Shown: piece by piece, positions 19,310 through 27,907 of the stretch
Position numbering within the stretch: the stretch's first letter is position 1
Layout of the letters: the number at the start of each line of letters is the position of its first letter
Assembly: GCF_040438925.1 (NCBI RefSeq)
Contig: NZ_CP159258.1
Coordinates: 5,355,001 to 5,419,000, forward strand
Origin: Pseudomonas sp. MYb327
GTDB lineage: Bacteria > Pseudomonadota > Gammaproteobacteria > Pseudomonadales > Pseudomonadaceae
Direction of reading: 5' to 3'
Length of the DNA stretch: 64,000 nt
Notes under the pieces: generated by a model
Told to the model about the DNA's origin: nothing
Databases searched by the model: none
Seen by the model: only the letters and a program-made list of their open reading frames with translations
Translations under genes and position numbers: made by a program

Positions 19310-19370
19310 TTCTTCCTTACTGCGGAATCTGAAAACGGTGCGCTTTGCGCGCCGTTTTCGTTTCCGTCGT

Positions 19371-20036
19371 TCAGCTAGTAGCTCCGCGCAATTCGACTTC
19401 AAAGACCAGGGGTGTGAACGGCGCGATCAAGTCGCCCGCACCGTCGGCGCCATAGGCTTGTGCCGATGGAATCACCAGTTTCCATTTTGCGCCGACCGGC
19501 ATCTGCTGCAATGCGGTACGCCAGCCGCTGATCACGCTATCGAGACTGAACCATTGCGGCTGGCTGTTCTGGTCGAACACGGTACCGTCAGGAAGACGTC
19601 CGATGTACAGCACTTGCACCTTGCCATTCGGTCCTGCCTTGGCGCCGTTACCAGGCACTAATTCTGTCAGCAGTATTCCGTCCGCCAGTTCACGAACACC
19701 GGGTTTGGCTTTTTCGGCGGCGAGAAAACGTTGTTCGTTTTCCAGCGCCAGTTCGCTTTGCGGCGCGGGCGATTGCATCGCACTCCGGGCTTCGTGCTCG
19801 TTCAGGATCTGTTCGATCTGCTCGTCCTTCAACGCCAGAGGCTTGCCTTGATAAGCTTGCTGCAAGCCTTCGACCAGCGCTTGAAGTGGCAGGTCGGGAA
19901 CCTCTTGGCGCAAGCGTTCGCCGAGGCTTGCACCCAGGCTGTAAGCGAGATCGTGAGCGTCATTTTCCGGCGTTCTTTCAGCAGCGTTAGCCGCGGAAAA
20001 AACCACGCACAGCGATAAAAAAAAGTAGCGCGACAT
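19371..20036 (-). CDS. fklB: FKBP-type peptidyl-prolyl isomerase (periplasmic)
   Basis: Prolyl isomerase/chaperone of the FkpA/Mip/FklB class. The 221-residue protein has a signal peptide (about 1-20, MSRYFFLSLCVVFSAANAAE), a helical N-terminal dimerisation domain (about 25-115) and a C-terminal FKBP domain (about 120-220) with VQVLYIGRLPDGTVFDQ, SGWRTALQQMPVGAKW and the IPSAQAYG active-site stretch. Position between algQ and algP is the same as in P. aeruginosa. Confidence 0.92.
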   Translation of the reverse strand: MSRYFFLSLCVVFSAANAAERTPENDAHDLAYSLGASLGERLRQEVPDLPLQALVEGLQQAYQGKPLALKDEQIEQILNEHEARSAMQSPAPQSELALENEQRFLAAEKAKPGVRELADGILLTELVPGNGAKAGPNGKVQVLYIGRLPDGTVFDQNSQPQWFSLDSVISGWRTALQQMPVGAKWKLVIPSAQAYGADGAGDLIAPFTPLVFEVELRGATS

Positions 20037-20228
20037 GGGCACTCTCCAACCTGGGATGCGGGCGATTATGCCAGTGGGAATGCGTTCAACGGTGAACTGC
20101 TTTTGCGCAAGCGCAGAACATTTTCACTTCGTTGCAACGCAACGCTTTCGATACTGTCAAGATGCCCTAGCGGCGGTAGCAGCAGAGGTCTAGTATGAGC
20201 CGCACCCACGTCAGCCAGGAGGTAAACC

Positions 20229-21416
20229 ATGTCGGCCACCAAGAAGCCTGTAAATACCCCGTTGCACTTACTTCAACAACTCTCGGGCAGCTTGCTCGAG
20301 CATCTGGAAACCGCTTGTTCCGAAGCCTTGGCTGATGCTGAAAAACTGCTCGCCAAACTGGAAAAGCAGCGCGGAAAAGCGCAGGAAAAATTGCACAAAT
20401 CCCGCACAAAATTGCAGGACGCTGCAGCGGCCGGCAAGGCCAAGGCACAAGCCAAAGCCAAGGACGGAGTGAAGGATCTGGAAGACCTGCTTGATGCCCT
20501 TAAGGAGCGTCAGTCGGACACTCGCGGCTACATTCTGCAACTCAAGCGCGATGCTCAAGAAAGCCTGAAACTGGCCCAGGGCATCGGTCGTGTACAAGAG
20601 GCTGTCGGCAAGGCGTTGTCCCTGCGTTCGGCCAAGCCTGCTGCGACCCCTGCGAAGAAGGCCGCTGCCAAACCGGCTGCTGCAAAAGCACCGGCCAAGC
20701 CTGCCGCCAAACCTGCCGCCAAGGCACCGGTGAAAGCCGCAGCCAAACCTGCTACAAAACCTGTGGCGAGAAAACCAGTCGCGGCCAGCGCTGCCAAACC
20801 GGCTGCCAGAACTGCAGCAGCCAAACCCGCTGCCAAGCCAGCCGCTGCCAAAACAGCAGCCGCCAAACCGGCCGCGAGAACTGCTGCTGCGAAATCCGCC
20901 GTGGCGAAAACCGCAGCTGCCAAACCAGCCGCAAAACCAACGACCAGAACTGCCGCAGCTAAACCTGCTGCCAAGCCGGCCGCCAAACCTTCCGCTGCTA
21001 AAACGGCTGCCAAGCCAGCTGCAAAATCAGCCGCTAAACCAGTGGCAAAAGCTGTAGCCAAACCAGCCGCAAAACCGGCTGCTAAAACTGCTGTTGCCAA
21101 GCCAGCCGTTGCTGCGAAACCTGCTGCTGCCAAGACAGCTGCCGCCAAACCAGCCACCGCCGCCAAACCTGCCGCAGCGAAACCAGCAGCCAAACCTGCC
21201 GCTGCGAAACCTGCCGCGAAACCTGCTGCCAAACCGGCCGTGAAAAAACCAGCCGCTGCTGCCAAGCCGACTCCGGCACCTGCTGCCAAGCCCGCCACGC
21301 CAGCGCCATCTGCATCGGCTGCTCCTGCGCCGACAGCAACAACCTCGACAGCTACCACTGCGCCAACGCCAGTTGCGCCGTCGAGCACCAGCACCTCCCC
21401 AACCAGCGCTTCCTAA
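20229..21416 (+). CDS. algP: Histone-like AlgP with Lys-Pro-Ala-Ala repeats
   Basis: A 395-residue regulator of alginate genes (AlgP/AlgR3). Residues 1-~135 form a charged, helical domain (KLLAKLEKQRGKAQEKLHKS and onward). Residues about 136-340 are a histone-H1-like tail built of dozens of variants of the 4- to 6-residue unit KPAA, AKPAA or KTAAA. Residues about 341-395 are A/P/T/S-rich. The basic tail probably binds DNA non-specifically. The repeats are encoded by near-identical 12-18-nt units, prone to slippage; the P. aeruginosa protein is described as about 350 residues, so the tail here is longer. The stop overlaps the convergent neighbour's by 4 nt. Confidence 0.9.
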   Translation: MSATKKPVNTPLHLLQQLSGSLLEHLETACSEALADAEKLLAKLEKQRGKAQEKLHKSRTKLQDAAAAGKAKAQAKAKDGVKDLEDLLDALKERQSDTRGYILQLKRDAQESLKLAQGIGRVQEAVGKALSLRSAKPAATPAKKAAAKPAAAKAPAKPAAKPAAKAPVKAAAKPATKPVARKPVAASAAKPAARTAAAKPAAKPAAAKTAAAKPAARTAAAKSAVAKTAAAKPAAKPTTRTAAAKPAAKPAAKPSAAKTAAKPAAKSAAKPVAKAVAKPAAKPAAKTAVAKPAVAAKPAAAKTAAAKPATAAKPAAAKPAAKPAAAKPAAKPAAKPAVKKPAAAAKPTPAPAAKPATPAPSASAAPAPTATTSTATTAPTPVAPSSTSTSPTSAS

Positions 21417-21877
21417 GTGCCGGATACCGCGACGCGCAGCTGATGCAGCGCGTCGCGGTCCAGGTGAACGGCGCCCGCCGCTACGCCTTCCAGCCAGACC
21501 GTAAGATCGGTCGCGTCCTCTTGCGGCCAACCTTCCGCCGATCGCTCCAGTCGTAACAACAGATTCCGCTCGGCTTCCAGTTCCAGTGTCTTCACCTGTT
21601 CGCGCAGCGCATTCAGTTCGGCATCCTGCGTGGCGAGGGCTTTCCATTGCGTGCGCAATGCGCGCAACGGCTGCACGACATCGACGTCCCACGGCTCAGT
21701 CACGTCGCGAAGTTGCTTCAAGCGTTGTTCATTACAGGCCGTTCCCCGTTGACCCAACCATGCTGCGCACAGCAGCAGGCACACATTGACGCCGCCCGAC
21801 TGCAATTGCAGACACGCCTTTTCAACGCCCGGATGGGCATAAGTACTCAGGGAAAAGCTCCACAGGTCAGAGGACAT
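21413..21877 (-). CDS. TIGR02444 family protein
   Basis: A 154-residue protein beginning MSSDLWSFSLSTYAHPGVEKACL, matching the TIGR02444 family of pseudomonads; function unknown. It has a cysteine-containing hydrophobic stretch (VNVCLLLCAAWLGQRG) and a coiled-coil-like region (LNALREQVKTLELEAER). It is convergent with algP (4-nt overlap) and divergent from the ABC-F gene, as in P. aeruginosa. Confidence 0.8.
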   Translation of the reverse strand: MSSDLWSFSLSTYAHPGVEKACLQLQSGGVNVCLLLCAAWLGQRGTACNEQRLKQLRDVTEPWDVDVVQPLRALRTQWKALATQDAELNALREQVKTLELEAERNLLLRLERSAEGWPQEDATDLTVWLEGVAAGAVHLDRDALHQLRVAVSGT

Positions 21878-21927
21878 AGTGCTACTCGCGCCAGTTGCGA
21901 GCGAAGCTGGTAGACTCCGCCGCCATT

Positions 21928-23838
21928 ATGATTCGACTTCAGAACCTGACTTTACAGCGTGGCCCGCAACGTCTGCTAGAAGACGCCGAGTTGACGCTGC
22001 ACGCCGGCCAGAAAGCCGGCCTTATCGGTGCCAACGGCGCCGGCAAATCGAGCCTCTTCGCCTTGCTTCGGGGCGAACTGCACCCGGACTCGGGTGATTG
22101 CTTCCTGCCGGCCGACTGGCGTATCGCCCACATGCGCCAGGAGGTCGACACGCTCGAACGCCTGGCGGTCGACTACGTGCTTGATGGCGACCTGCGCCTG
22201 CGTCAAGTGCAACGCGAGCTGGCAGCGGCCGAAGCGGCCCATGACGGTGCCGCACAGGCACGTCTGCACTCGGAACTCGACAGCGCCGACGGCTACACCG
22301 CCGACGCCCGCGCCCGCAAGTTGCTGGCCGGTCTTGGGTTCACCAACGAGCAGATGGATCGTCAGGTCGGGGATTTCTCCGGCGGCTGGCGGATGCGTCT
22401 GAACCTGGCGCAAGCCTTGATGTGTCCATCGGACCTTCTGCTGCTCGACGAACCGACCAACCACTTGGACCTCGACGCCATCATCTGGCTGGAAGAGTGG
22501 CTCAAAAGCTACCCCGGCACCTTGATGCTGATTTCCCACGACCGGGATTTCCTCGATGCCGTGGTCGATCACGTGGCCCACGTCGATCAGCGCAAAATCA
22601 CCCTGTATCGCGGTGGCTACAGCGCTTTCGAACGTGCCCGCGCCGAACGTCTGGCCCAGCAACAGCAGGCCTACGAGAAGCAGCAGGCGCAACGTGCGCA
22701 CATGGAAAGTTACATTGCCCGTTTCAAAGCCCAGGCGACCAAGGCTCGTCAGGCGCAAAGCCGGATCAAGGCCCTGGAACGGATGGAAGAGCTGACCGCG
22801 GCTCACGTCGATTCGCCGTTCGATTTCGTCTTCCGCGAATCGCAGAAGATCTCCAGTCCGCTGATCGACCTGTCCGACGCGCGCCTGGGTTACGGCGAGC
22901 GAACCGTGCTGGAGAAGGTCAAGCTGCAACTGACCCCTGGCGCGCGGATCGGTCTGCTCGGTCCAAACGGTGCGGGTAAGTCGACCCTGATCAAAAACCT
23001 CGCCGGTGAGCTTGAGCCGCTGGCAGGCCGATTGACCCGTGGCGAGAACACCGTGGTCGGCTACTTCGCCCAGCATCAGCTGGATTCCCTCGACTCGAAG
23101 GCCAGCCCGTTGCTGCACTTGCAGCGTCTGGCGCCAACCGAGCGTGAACAAACCCTGCGCGACTTCCTCGGCGGTTTCGACTTCCGTGGTGCGCGGATCG
23201 ACGAGCCGGTGCTGAACTTCTCCGGTGGTGAAAAGGCGCGTCTGGCGTTGGCGTTGATCGCCTGGGACCGGCCGAACCTGCTGCTGCTCGACGAACCAAC
23301 CAACCACCTGGACCTGGAAATGCGCCTGGCACTGACCATGGCCCTGCAGGAATTCAGTGGCGCGGTACTGGTGGTCTCCCACGATCGCCATTTGCTCAAG
23401 AGCACCACCGACAATTTCTACCTGGTGGCGGACGGCAAGGTCGAAGAGTTCGACGGCGATCTCGACGATTACACCCGTTGGCTTGTGGAGTACCGCCAGC
23501 GCAATGCGCCGGTCAGCAACACGCCGGTCAACCCGGACAAAACCGACAAGAAAGCCCAGCGTCAGGCCGCGGCAGCACTGCGTCAGCAACTGGCGCCGCA
23601 CAAGCGCGAGGCTGACAAGCTCGAAGCCGAACTGGGCAAGCTCCACGAGAAACTGGCGAAGATCGATGCCAGCCTCGGCGACAGCGATATCTACGAACCG
23701 GCGCGCAAGAACGAATTGCGTGATCTGCTGGCCGAACAAGCCAGGCTGAAGGTGCGTGAGGCGGAGCTGGAAGAAGCCTGGATGGAAGCTCTGGAACTGC
23801 TGGAGAGCATGCAGGCGGAGCTGGAGGCGCTGTCCTGA
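21928..23838 (+). CDS. ABC-F family ATPase (YheS-like)
   Basis: A soluble tandem-ABC protein without membrane domain, 636 residues, of the ribosome-associated ABC-F family. ABC domain 1 has Walker A (about 34-41, GANGAGKS), signature FSGGWR and Walker B with LLLLDEPTNHLDLD. A linker of about 80 residues rich in R, K and Q (the P-site tRNA interaction motif region) follows, then domain 2 with GPNGAGKST near 345, FSGGEKARL and a second DEPTNHLDLE. A C-terminal coiled coil (about 545-636) is typical of YheS/Uup. It probably assists stalled ribosomes; substrate class inferred. The stop overlaps the next start by 1 nt. Confidence 0.9.
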   Translation: MIRLQNLTLQRGPQRLLEDAELTLHAGQKAGLIGANGAGKSSLFALLRGELHPDSGDCFLPADWRIAHMRQEVDTLERLAVDYVLDGDLRLRQVQRELAAAEAAHDGAAQARLHSELDSADGYTADARARKLLAGLGFTNEQMDRQVGDFSGGWRMRLNLAQALMCPSDLLLLDEPTNHLDLDAIIWLEEWLKSYPGTLMLISHDRDFLDAVVDHVAHVDQRKITLYRGGYSAFERARAERLAQQQQAYEKQQAQRAHMESYIARFKAQATKARQAQSRIKALERMEELTAAHVDSPFDFVFRESQKISSPLIDLSDARLGYGERTVLEKVKLQLTPGARIGLLGPNGAGKSTLIKNLAGELEPLAGRLTRGENTVVGYFAQHQLDSLDSKASPLLHLQRLAPTEREQTLRDFLGGFDFRGARIDEPVLNFSGGEKARLALALIAWDRPNLLLLDEPTNHLDLEMRLALTMALQEFSGAVLVVSHDRHLLKSTTDNFYLVADGKVEEFDGDLDDYTRWLVEYRQRNAPVSNTPVNPDKTDKKAQRQAAAALRQQLAPHKREADKLEAELGKLHEKLAKIDASLGDSDIYEPARKNELRDLLAEQARLKVREAELEEAWMEALELLESMQAELEALS

Positions 23839-24419
23839 TGGACGCGTTCAAGCTGCCGTTACCGGCGATGTGGGTCGAGCCGATCTGGCTCGGCGTGCAA
23901 ATCCTGCTGATTCTGTTGGCCGGTTACATCGCCCAGCGTTTTGTTGCCAAATGCCTGACCCGTCTCGGTGAGCGTTACCCGTTTCCACCGCAATTGCTGA
24001 TGCCGCTTCGCGGTGGCTTGCGTTGGCTGATCATGGGCAGTGCGCTGATTTTCGTATTGGAGCGCCTTGGGGTTTCGGCCACGGTGCTCTGGACGGCATT
24101 GTCCGGTTTTGTTGCGGTGGCGGCAGTGGCGTTCTTCGCCATGTGGAGCGTGCTCTCCAATTTGCTCTGCGCCATCCTGATTTTCACCGTCGGACCGTTT
24201 CGCTTGGGTGATGTGGTCGAGTTGGTGGACACCACCGACAAGCCCGGCGTCAAAGGCCGGGTGATCGCGATCAATTTGCTGTACACCACGTTGATCGAGG
24301 CCGAAGAGCTGGGTACGGGCAGCGCCATGGTGCAAGTGCCCAACAGCCTGTTCTTCCAGCGCTCGGTACGGCGTTGGCGCGGGACCGATGTGTTTCCTTC
24401 GAGCGGGTTTGAGAAATAA
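23838..24419 (+). CDS. Small MscS-type mechanosensitive channel protein
   Basis: A 193-residue inner-membrane protein with three predicted helices (about 15-35, 58-78, 85-115) followed by the start of the MscS beta domain (VGPFRLGDVVELVD, KGRVIAIN, VQVPNSLFFQ). At under 200 residues it is shorter than E. coli MscS (286) because it lacks the C-terminal alpha/beta portion. It starts with ATGG overlapping the ABC-F stop (TGATG) and must be co-translated. Function as an osmotic release channel is inferred. Confidence 0.85.
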   Translation: MDAFKLPLPAMWVEPIWLGVQILLILLAGYIAQRFVAKCLTRLGERYPFPPQLLMPLRGGLRWLIMGSALIFVLERLGVSATVLWTALSGFVAVAAVAFFAMWSVLSNLLCAILIFTVGPFRLGDVVELVDTTDKPGVKGRVIAINLLYTTLIEAEELGTGSAMVQVPNSLFFQRSVRRWRGTDVFPSSGFEK

Positions 24420-24433
24420 GCCAACTTTAGGCG

Positions 24434-24465
24434 CTTAAAGATCGCAGCCTGCGATTTTTTGCTTT
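24434..24465 (+). terminator. Terminator after the MscS-like gene
   Basis: Short stem ATCGCAG/CTGCGAT followed by TTTTTTGCTTTT at about 24440-24465, just past the stop codon. Confidence 0.65.
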
Positions 24466-24565
24466 TGGCTGTTAGCAGTCGTCATGACCTACAAAAAATC
24501 GGTAGTCATCGGCCCAAAGCCGCATTAGCTTAGACGTCTGTCACGAGTTTGAGTCGAGGTGTGCA

Positions 24566-25198
24566 ATGGAGCTTCAAACATGGCTGGCATTTTTCGCCGC
24601 CTGCTGGGTGATCAGCCTGTCCCCCGGTGCCGGCGCCATTGCGTCGATGTCCAGTGGTCTGCAATACGGTTTCTGGCGCGGCTACTGGAACGCCTTGGGC
24701 CTGCAACTGGGCCTGGCGGTGCAAATCGCGATTGTCGGCGCCGGTGTTGGCGCCATTCTCACAGCATCGGCCAGCGCTTTTTATGCGATCAAATGGTTCG
24801 GTGTGGCGTACCTGGTTTATCTGGCGATCAAGCAGTGGCGTGCGCTGCCCAGCGACATGAGCGATGACGCCGCGGTGCGTCAGATTGGCAAACCGATGGC
24901 TTTGGTGTTTCGTGGCTTCCTGGTGAACATCAGCAACCCCAAGGCGCTGGTGTTCATGCTGGCGGTGCTCCCGCAATTCATCAATCCCCACGCGCCGCTG
25001 CTCATTCAGTATGTGGTGATCGGGGTAACGATGATCTGCGTCGACCTGATCGTCATGGCCGGTTATACCGGGCTGGCGTCGAAGGTGCTGCGCCTTTTGC
25101 GTACACCCAAGCAGCAGAAACGCATGAACCGCACGTTTGCGGGGCTGTTCATTGGCGCGGCGGCGTTCATGGCAACCTTGCGCAAAGCCGCGGTATAG
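24566..25198 (+). CDS. LysE/RhtB-family amino acid exporter
   Basis: A 210-residue inner-membrane exporter with about six helices. The N-terminus (MELQTWLAFFAACWVISLSP, GAGAIASMSSGLQYG) and the motif NISNPKALVFMLAVLPQF identify the RhtB subgroup, which exports homoserine, threonine, or related metabolites. The gene appears monocistronic; an intrinsic terminator follows. Substrate not predictable from sequence. Confidence 0.9.
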   Translation: MELQTWLAFFAACWVISLSPGAGAIASMSSGLQYGFWRGYWNALGLQLGLAVQIAIVGAGVGAILTASASAFYAIKWFGVAYLVYLAIKQWRALPSDMSDDAAVRQIGKPMALVFRGFLVNISNPKALVFMLAVLPQFINPHAPLLIQYVVIGVTMICVDLIVMAGYTGLASKVLRLLRTPKQQKRMNRTFAGLFIGAAAFMATLRKAAV

Positions 25199-25210
25199 AA
25201 CCGTCGGACA

Positions 25211-25243
25211 GAAAAAGGCGACCTCTTCCGGTCGCTTTTTTCG
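25211..25243 (+). terminator. Intrinsic terminator after the LysE-family gene
   Basis: Stem GCGACC/GGTCGC with loop TCTTCC and flanking A and T runs (GAAAAAGGCG... and CGCTTTTTTCG). Confidence 0.75.
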
Positions 25244-25336
25244 TTTATGGCCTGCCGCGAATCCATAACAAAGCTTGAGTGAAAGTCATTGGGAGGGAAC
25301 AATATGTTACTTCGTGTTTCCAATTGAGATTCATTC

Positions 25337-27232
25337 ATGATTGCCCCGTCCCGTTTCCTGGCCTGGCTGATAGCGCCGGTGTTTGCCCTGTGCAGTTTTA
25401 ATCTGCTGGCCGACACGGTGGAAGGCGCACCGCAAGCGCTGCACTTGCTCGATTACATCGGTGCGGACTACCCGGAAGCGGTGCAGGCAGGCAAGGTCGT
25501 CAACGAATCCGAATACCGCGAGCAGCTGGAATTCGCTCAGGCGTTGCAAGGCCTGGTGGCTGCCATGCCGGCCAAACCGGAAAAGCCAGCGCTTGAGCAG
25601 GGCATCAGCCAGCTGCGCGAGGCGCTTACCGCGCGTCAGGACGGCGCGGACGTCGCCCGGCAGGCGCGGCAACTCGGCGCGAAACTGGCCGTTGCCTATG
25701 AAGTCAGCCAGGCGCCGATCATTACCCCGGATCCGACTCGAGGTGCGCCGCTGTACGCCCAGCATTGCTCGGTATGCCATGGCGACATGGGCGCTGGCGA
25801 TGGCCCGGCGGGTGTCGGTCTGACACCACCGCCGGCCAATCTGCGTGACAACGCACGGCTGGATCACCTGAGCCTTTACGCGATTTACAACACCGTAGGC
25901 CTTGGCGTCGAAGGCACCGATATGCCAGCTTTCGGCGATCAACTGGATGATCGTCAGCGTTGGGACCTGGCGACCTACATCGCGAGCTTCAGCGCCGATC
26001 CAGCGACCGCCAGCGGTGACAAGACCTACAACATTGCTGACCTGGCCCGTCAGACCCCAGCAGAAGTGCAGGCTACCGACGGACCGCAAGCGGCGGCCAT
26101 TTTCCGCGCACAACGGGCGCAGCCGCCGCAGGTCAAGCGTGGTCCGGCGCAGTTGCTCGATTACACCGCTGCCACCCTCGATAAGAGCATCGCGGCCTAC
26201 CGTTCCGGTGATCACGATCAGGCCTATGACTTGTCGGTAGCGGCGTATCTGGAAGGTTTCGAACTGGTCGAAAGCTCTCTGGACAACGTCGACGCCAACG
26301 TGCGTAAAGACACGGAAAAATCGCTGATGGCTTATCGTCAGTCGTTGCAGGACGGATTGTCGCTGGAGCAGGTCGAGCAGCGACTCAACGACGCCAAGGC
26401 CAAGTTGAAAACGTCCGCCGAGTTATTGGGCAGCGACGGCTTGAGCTGGTCCCTGAGCTACATCTCCGGCTTGCTGATCTTGCTGCGTGAAGGACTGGAA
26501 GCGATTCTGGTGCTGGCGGCGATTCTCGCGTTCCTGCGCAATACCGGCCAGCAATCGGCGGTGCGCAGCGTCAACGTCGGTTGGGGCCTGGCGCTGTTGG
26601 CCGGTCTGGCGACCTGGGCGCTGGCGGCCTATGTGATTGATGTCAGCGGCTCGCAGCGCGAATTGCTGGAAGGCGCGACGGCGTTGTTCGCCAGCGTCAT
26701 GGTGTTGTGGCTGGGCGTCTGGATGCACGACCGGCGTCACGCCGCGGCCTGGCAGGATTACATCAAGAGCAGCCTGGTGGGCGGTGGCGGGCGCTTTGGC
26801 TTTGCGATCCTGGCGTTTTTCTCGGTGTATCGCGAGCTGTTCGAAGTGATCCTGTTCTACGAGACCTTGTGGTTGCAGGCCGGTCCTGCTGGCCATGATG
26901 CGGTGCTGGCCGGGGGGGCGACGGCGCTGGTGTTGTTGGTCGGTCTGGCCTGGGTGATCCTGCGCGGCTCGGCGAAACTGCCGCTGGCGCTATTTTTCAG
27001 CATCAACGCTGGTTTGCTGTGTGCGCTGTCGGTGGTGTTCGCCGGGCATGGCGTGAAGGCGCTGCAAGAAGCCGGGATCTTCGGCACGCGGCCGGTGCCG
27101 TTCTTTGAGTTCGACTGGTTGGGGATTCATGCGGATGCGTATTCGTTGAGTGCCCAGGCTGTGGCGTTGTTTGCGATCATCGTGCTGTACAGTCGTAGTC
27201 GCATGGCGGAGAAACGGCGTGTGACGGCTTAA
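25337..27232 (+). CDS. Cytochrome c / FTR1-family iron permease fusion
   Basis: A 631-residue inner-membrane protein. A signal-like N-terminus (1-26) is followed by a periplasmic part with a haem c site, CSVCH at 144-148, and a long helical spacer. The C-terminal half is an FTR1/EfeU-type permease with about seven helices and two iron-binding motifs, REGLE at 384-388 and RELFE at 499-503. This suggests ferrous iron is oxidised by the haem domain or passed via it to the permease. No separate EfeO or EfeB gene is adjacent. Sequence before the gene holds only a weak Fur-like stretch. The fusion is a known Pseudomonas variant; the electron route is inference. Confidence 0.9.
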   Translation: MIAPSRFLAWLIAPVFALCSFNLLADTVEGAPQALHLLDYIGADYPEAVQAGKVVNESEYREQLEFAQALQGLVAAMPAKPEKPALEQGISQLREALTARQDGADVARQARQLGAKLAVAYEVSQAPIITPDPTRGAPLYAQHCSVCHGDMGAGDGPAGVGLTPPPANLRDNARLDHLSLYAIYNTVGLGVEGTDMPAFGDQLDDRQRWDLATYIASFSADPATASGDKTYNIADLARQTPAEVQATDGPQAAAIFRAQRAQPPQVKRGPAQLLDYTAATLDKSIAAYRSGDHDQAYDLSVAAYLEGFELVESSLDNVDANVRKDTEKSLMAYRQSLQDGLSLEQVEQRLNDAKAKLKTSAELLGSDGLSWSLSYISGLLILLREGLEAILVLAAILAFLRNTGQQSAVRSVNVGWGLALLAGLATWALAAYVIDVSGSQRELLEGATALFASVMVLWLGVWMHDRRHAAAWQDYIKSSLVGGGGRFGFAILAFFSVYRELFEVILFYETLWLQAGPAGHDAVLAGGATALVLLVGLAWVILRGSAKLPLALFFSINAGLLCALSVVFAGHGVKALQEAGIFGTRPVPFFEFDWLGIHADAYSLSAQAVALFAIIVLYSRSRMAEKRRVTA

Positions 27233-27252
27233 CAGCATTCGCTTCGCTCATA

Positions 27253-27316
27253 ATCGCGGGCAAGCCCACTCCTACAGGTTCAGCGCTAACCTTGTAGGAG
27301 CGGGCTTGCCCGCGAT
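27253..27316. repeat. REP pair (TGTAGGAGCGGGCTTGCCCGC type)
   Basis: Arms ATCGCGGGCAAGCCCACTCC... and TGTAGGAGCGGGCTTGCCCG, loop only about 16 nt. It ends about 22 nt before the DUF188 start codon. Confidence 0.85.
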
Positions 27317-27337
27317 GCTTTTAACGGAGGAAACCTG

Positions 27338-27793
27338 ATGCGTGTCTGGATCGATGCCGACGCCTGTCCACGGGCGGCCAAGGATCTGGTGGTGAAATTT
27401 GCCCTCAAGCGACGGTTTGAAGTGGTGCTGGTGGCCGGGCAACCGCAGATCAAACCTGGTCTGGCGCTGGTGAAGCTGATCGTGGTGCCGAGCGGCCCGG
27501 ATGCGGCCGACGACTATTTGGTGGAGCATGCGGTCCCCAGTGAGTTGGTGATCTGCAGCGATGTGCCGCTGGCCGACCGCCTGGTGAAGAAGGGCGTGGC
27601 GGCGCTGGACCCACGGGGCAAGGAATTCGATGCGCAGAACATGGGCGATCGCCTGGCCGTGCGCAACCTGTTCACTGACCTGCGTGAGCAGGGCCAGATG
27701 AGCGGCGGACCGGCGCCGTTTGGCGAGCGGGAGAAGCAAGCGTTTGCCAATGCGCTGGATCGGATTCTGACGCGGCTGACGCGCAACGCCTGA
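27338..27793 (+). CDS. YaiI/YqxD family protein (DUF188)
   Basis: A 151-residue cytosolic protein starting MRVWIDADACPRAAKDLVVK, the diagnostic start of the DUF188 family, which has a PIN-like nuclease fold. Conserved acidic residues of this fold are visible (WIDADACP, DVPLADRLVKKG). No experimentally defined role. It lies directly behind a REP pair and is followed by another, so it is probably monocistronic. Confidence 0.9.
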   Translation: MRVWIDADACPRAAKDLVVKFALKRRFEVVLVAGQPQIKPGLALVKLIVVPSGPDAADDYLVEHAVPSELVICSDVPLADRLVKKGVAALDPRGKEFDAQNMGDRLAVRNLFTDLREQGQMSGGPAPFGEREKQAFANALDRILTRLTRNA

Positions 27794-27809
27794 ACGACAC
27801 GCGATCCCT

Positions 27810-27898
27810 TGTAAGAGCTGCTTGCCAGCGAAAGCGATCGGAGATTCAACACCTGCGTTGAAGGGTATGACGCCATCGCTGACAAGCCAGCTCCTGCA
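27810..27898. repeat. Degenerate REP pair
   Basis: Left arm TGTAAGAGCTGCTTGCCAGC (mutated) and right arm reading GCTGACAAGCCAGCTCCTGC. A diverged member of the TGTAGGAGCTGGCTTGCC family, between convergent DUF188 and elbB genes. Confidence 0.7.
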
Positions 27899-27907
27899 GT
27901 AAGGGTG

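Noticed and set aside
20555..21394. Long alanine/glycine-rich frame on the minus strand through algP
   Set aside because: It is the complement of the algP KPAA repeats, an artefact of periodic GC-rich codons.
21976..23739. 587-codon minus-strand frame across the ABC-F gene
   Set aside because: The opposite strand encodes complete Walker A/B and signature motifs; the antisense product has no family resemblance.
25300..25337. Fur box in front of the FTR1 fusion
   Set aside because: Only about nine of fifteen positions match and it runs into the start codon; too weak to list as a site.
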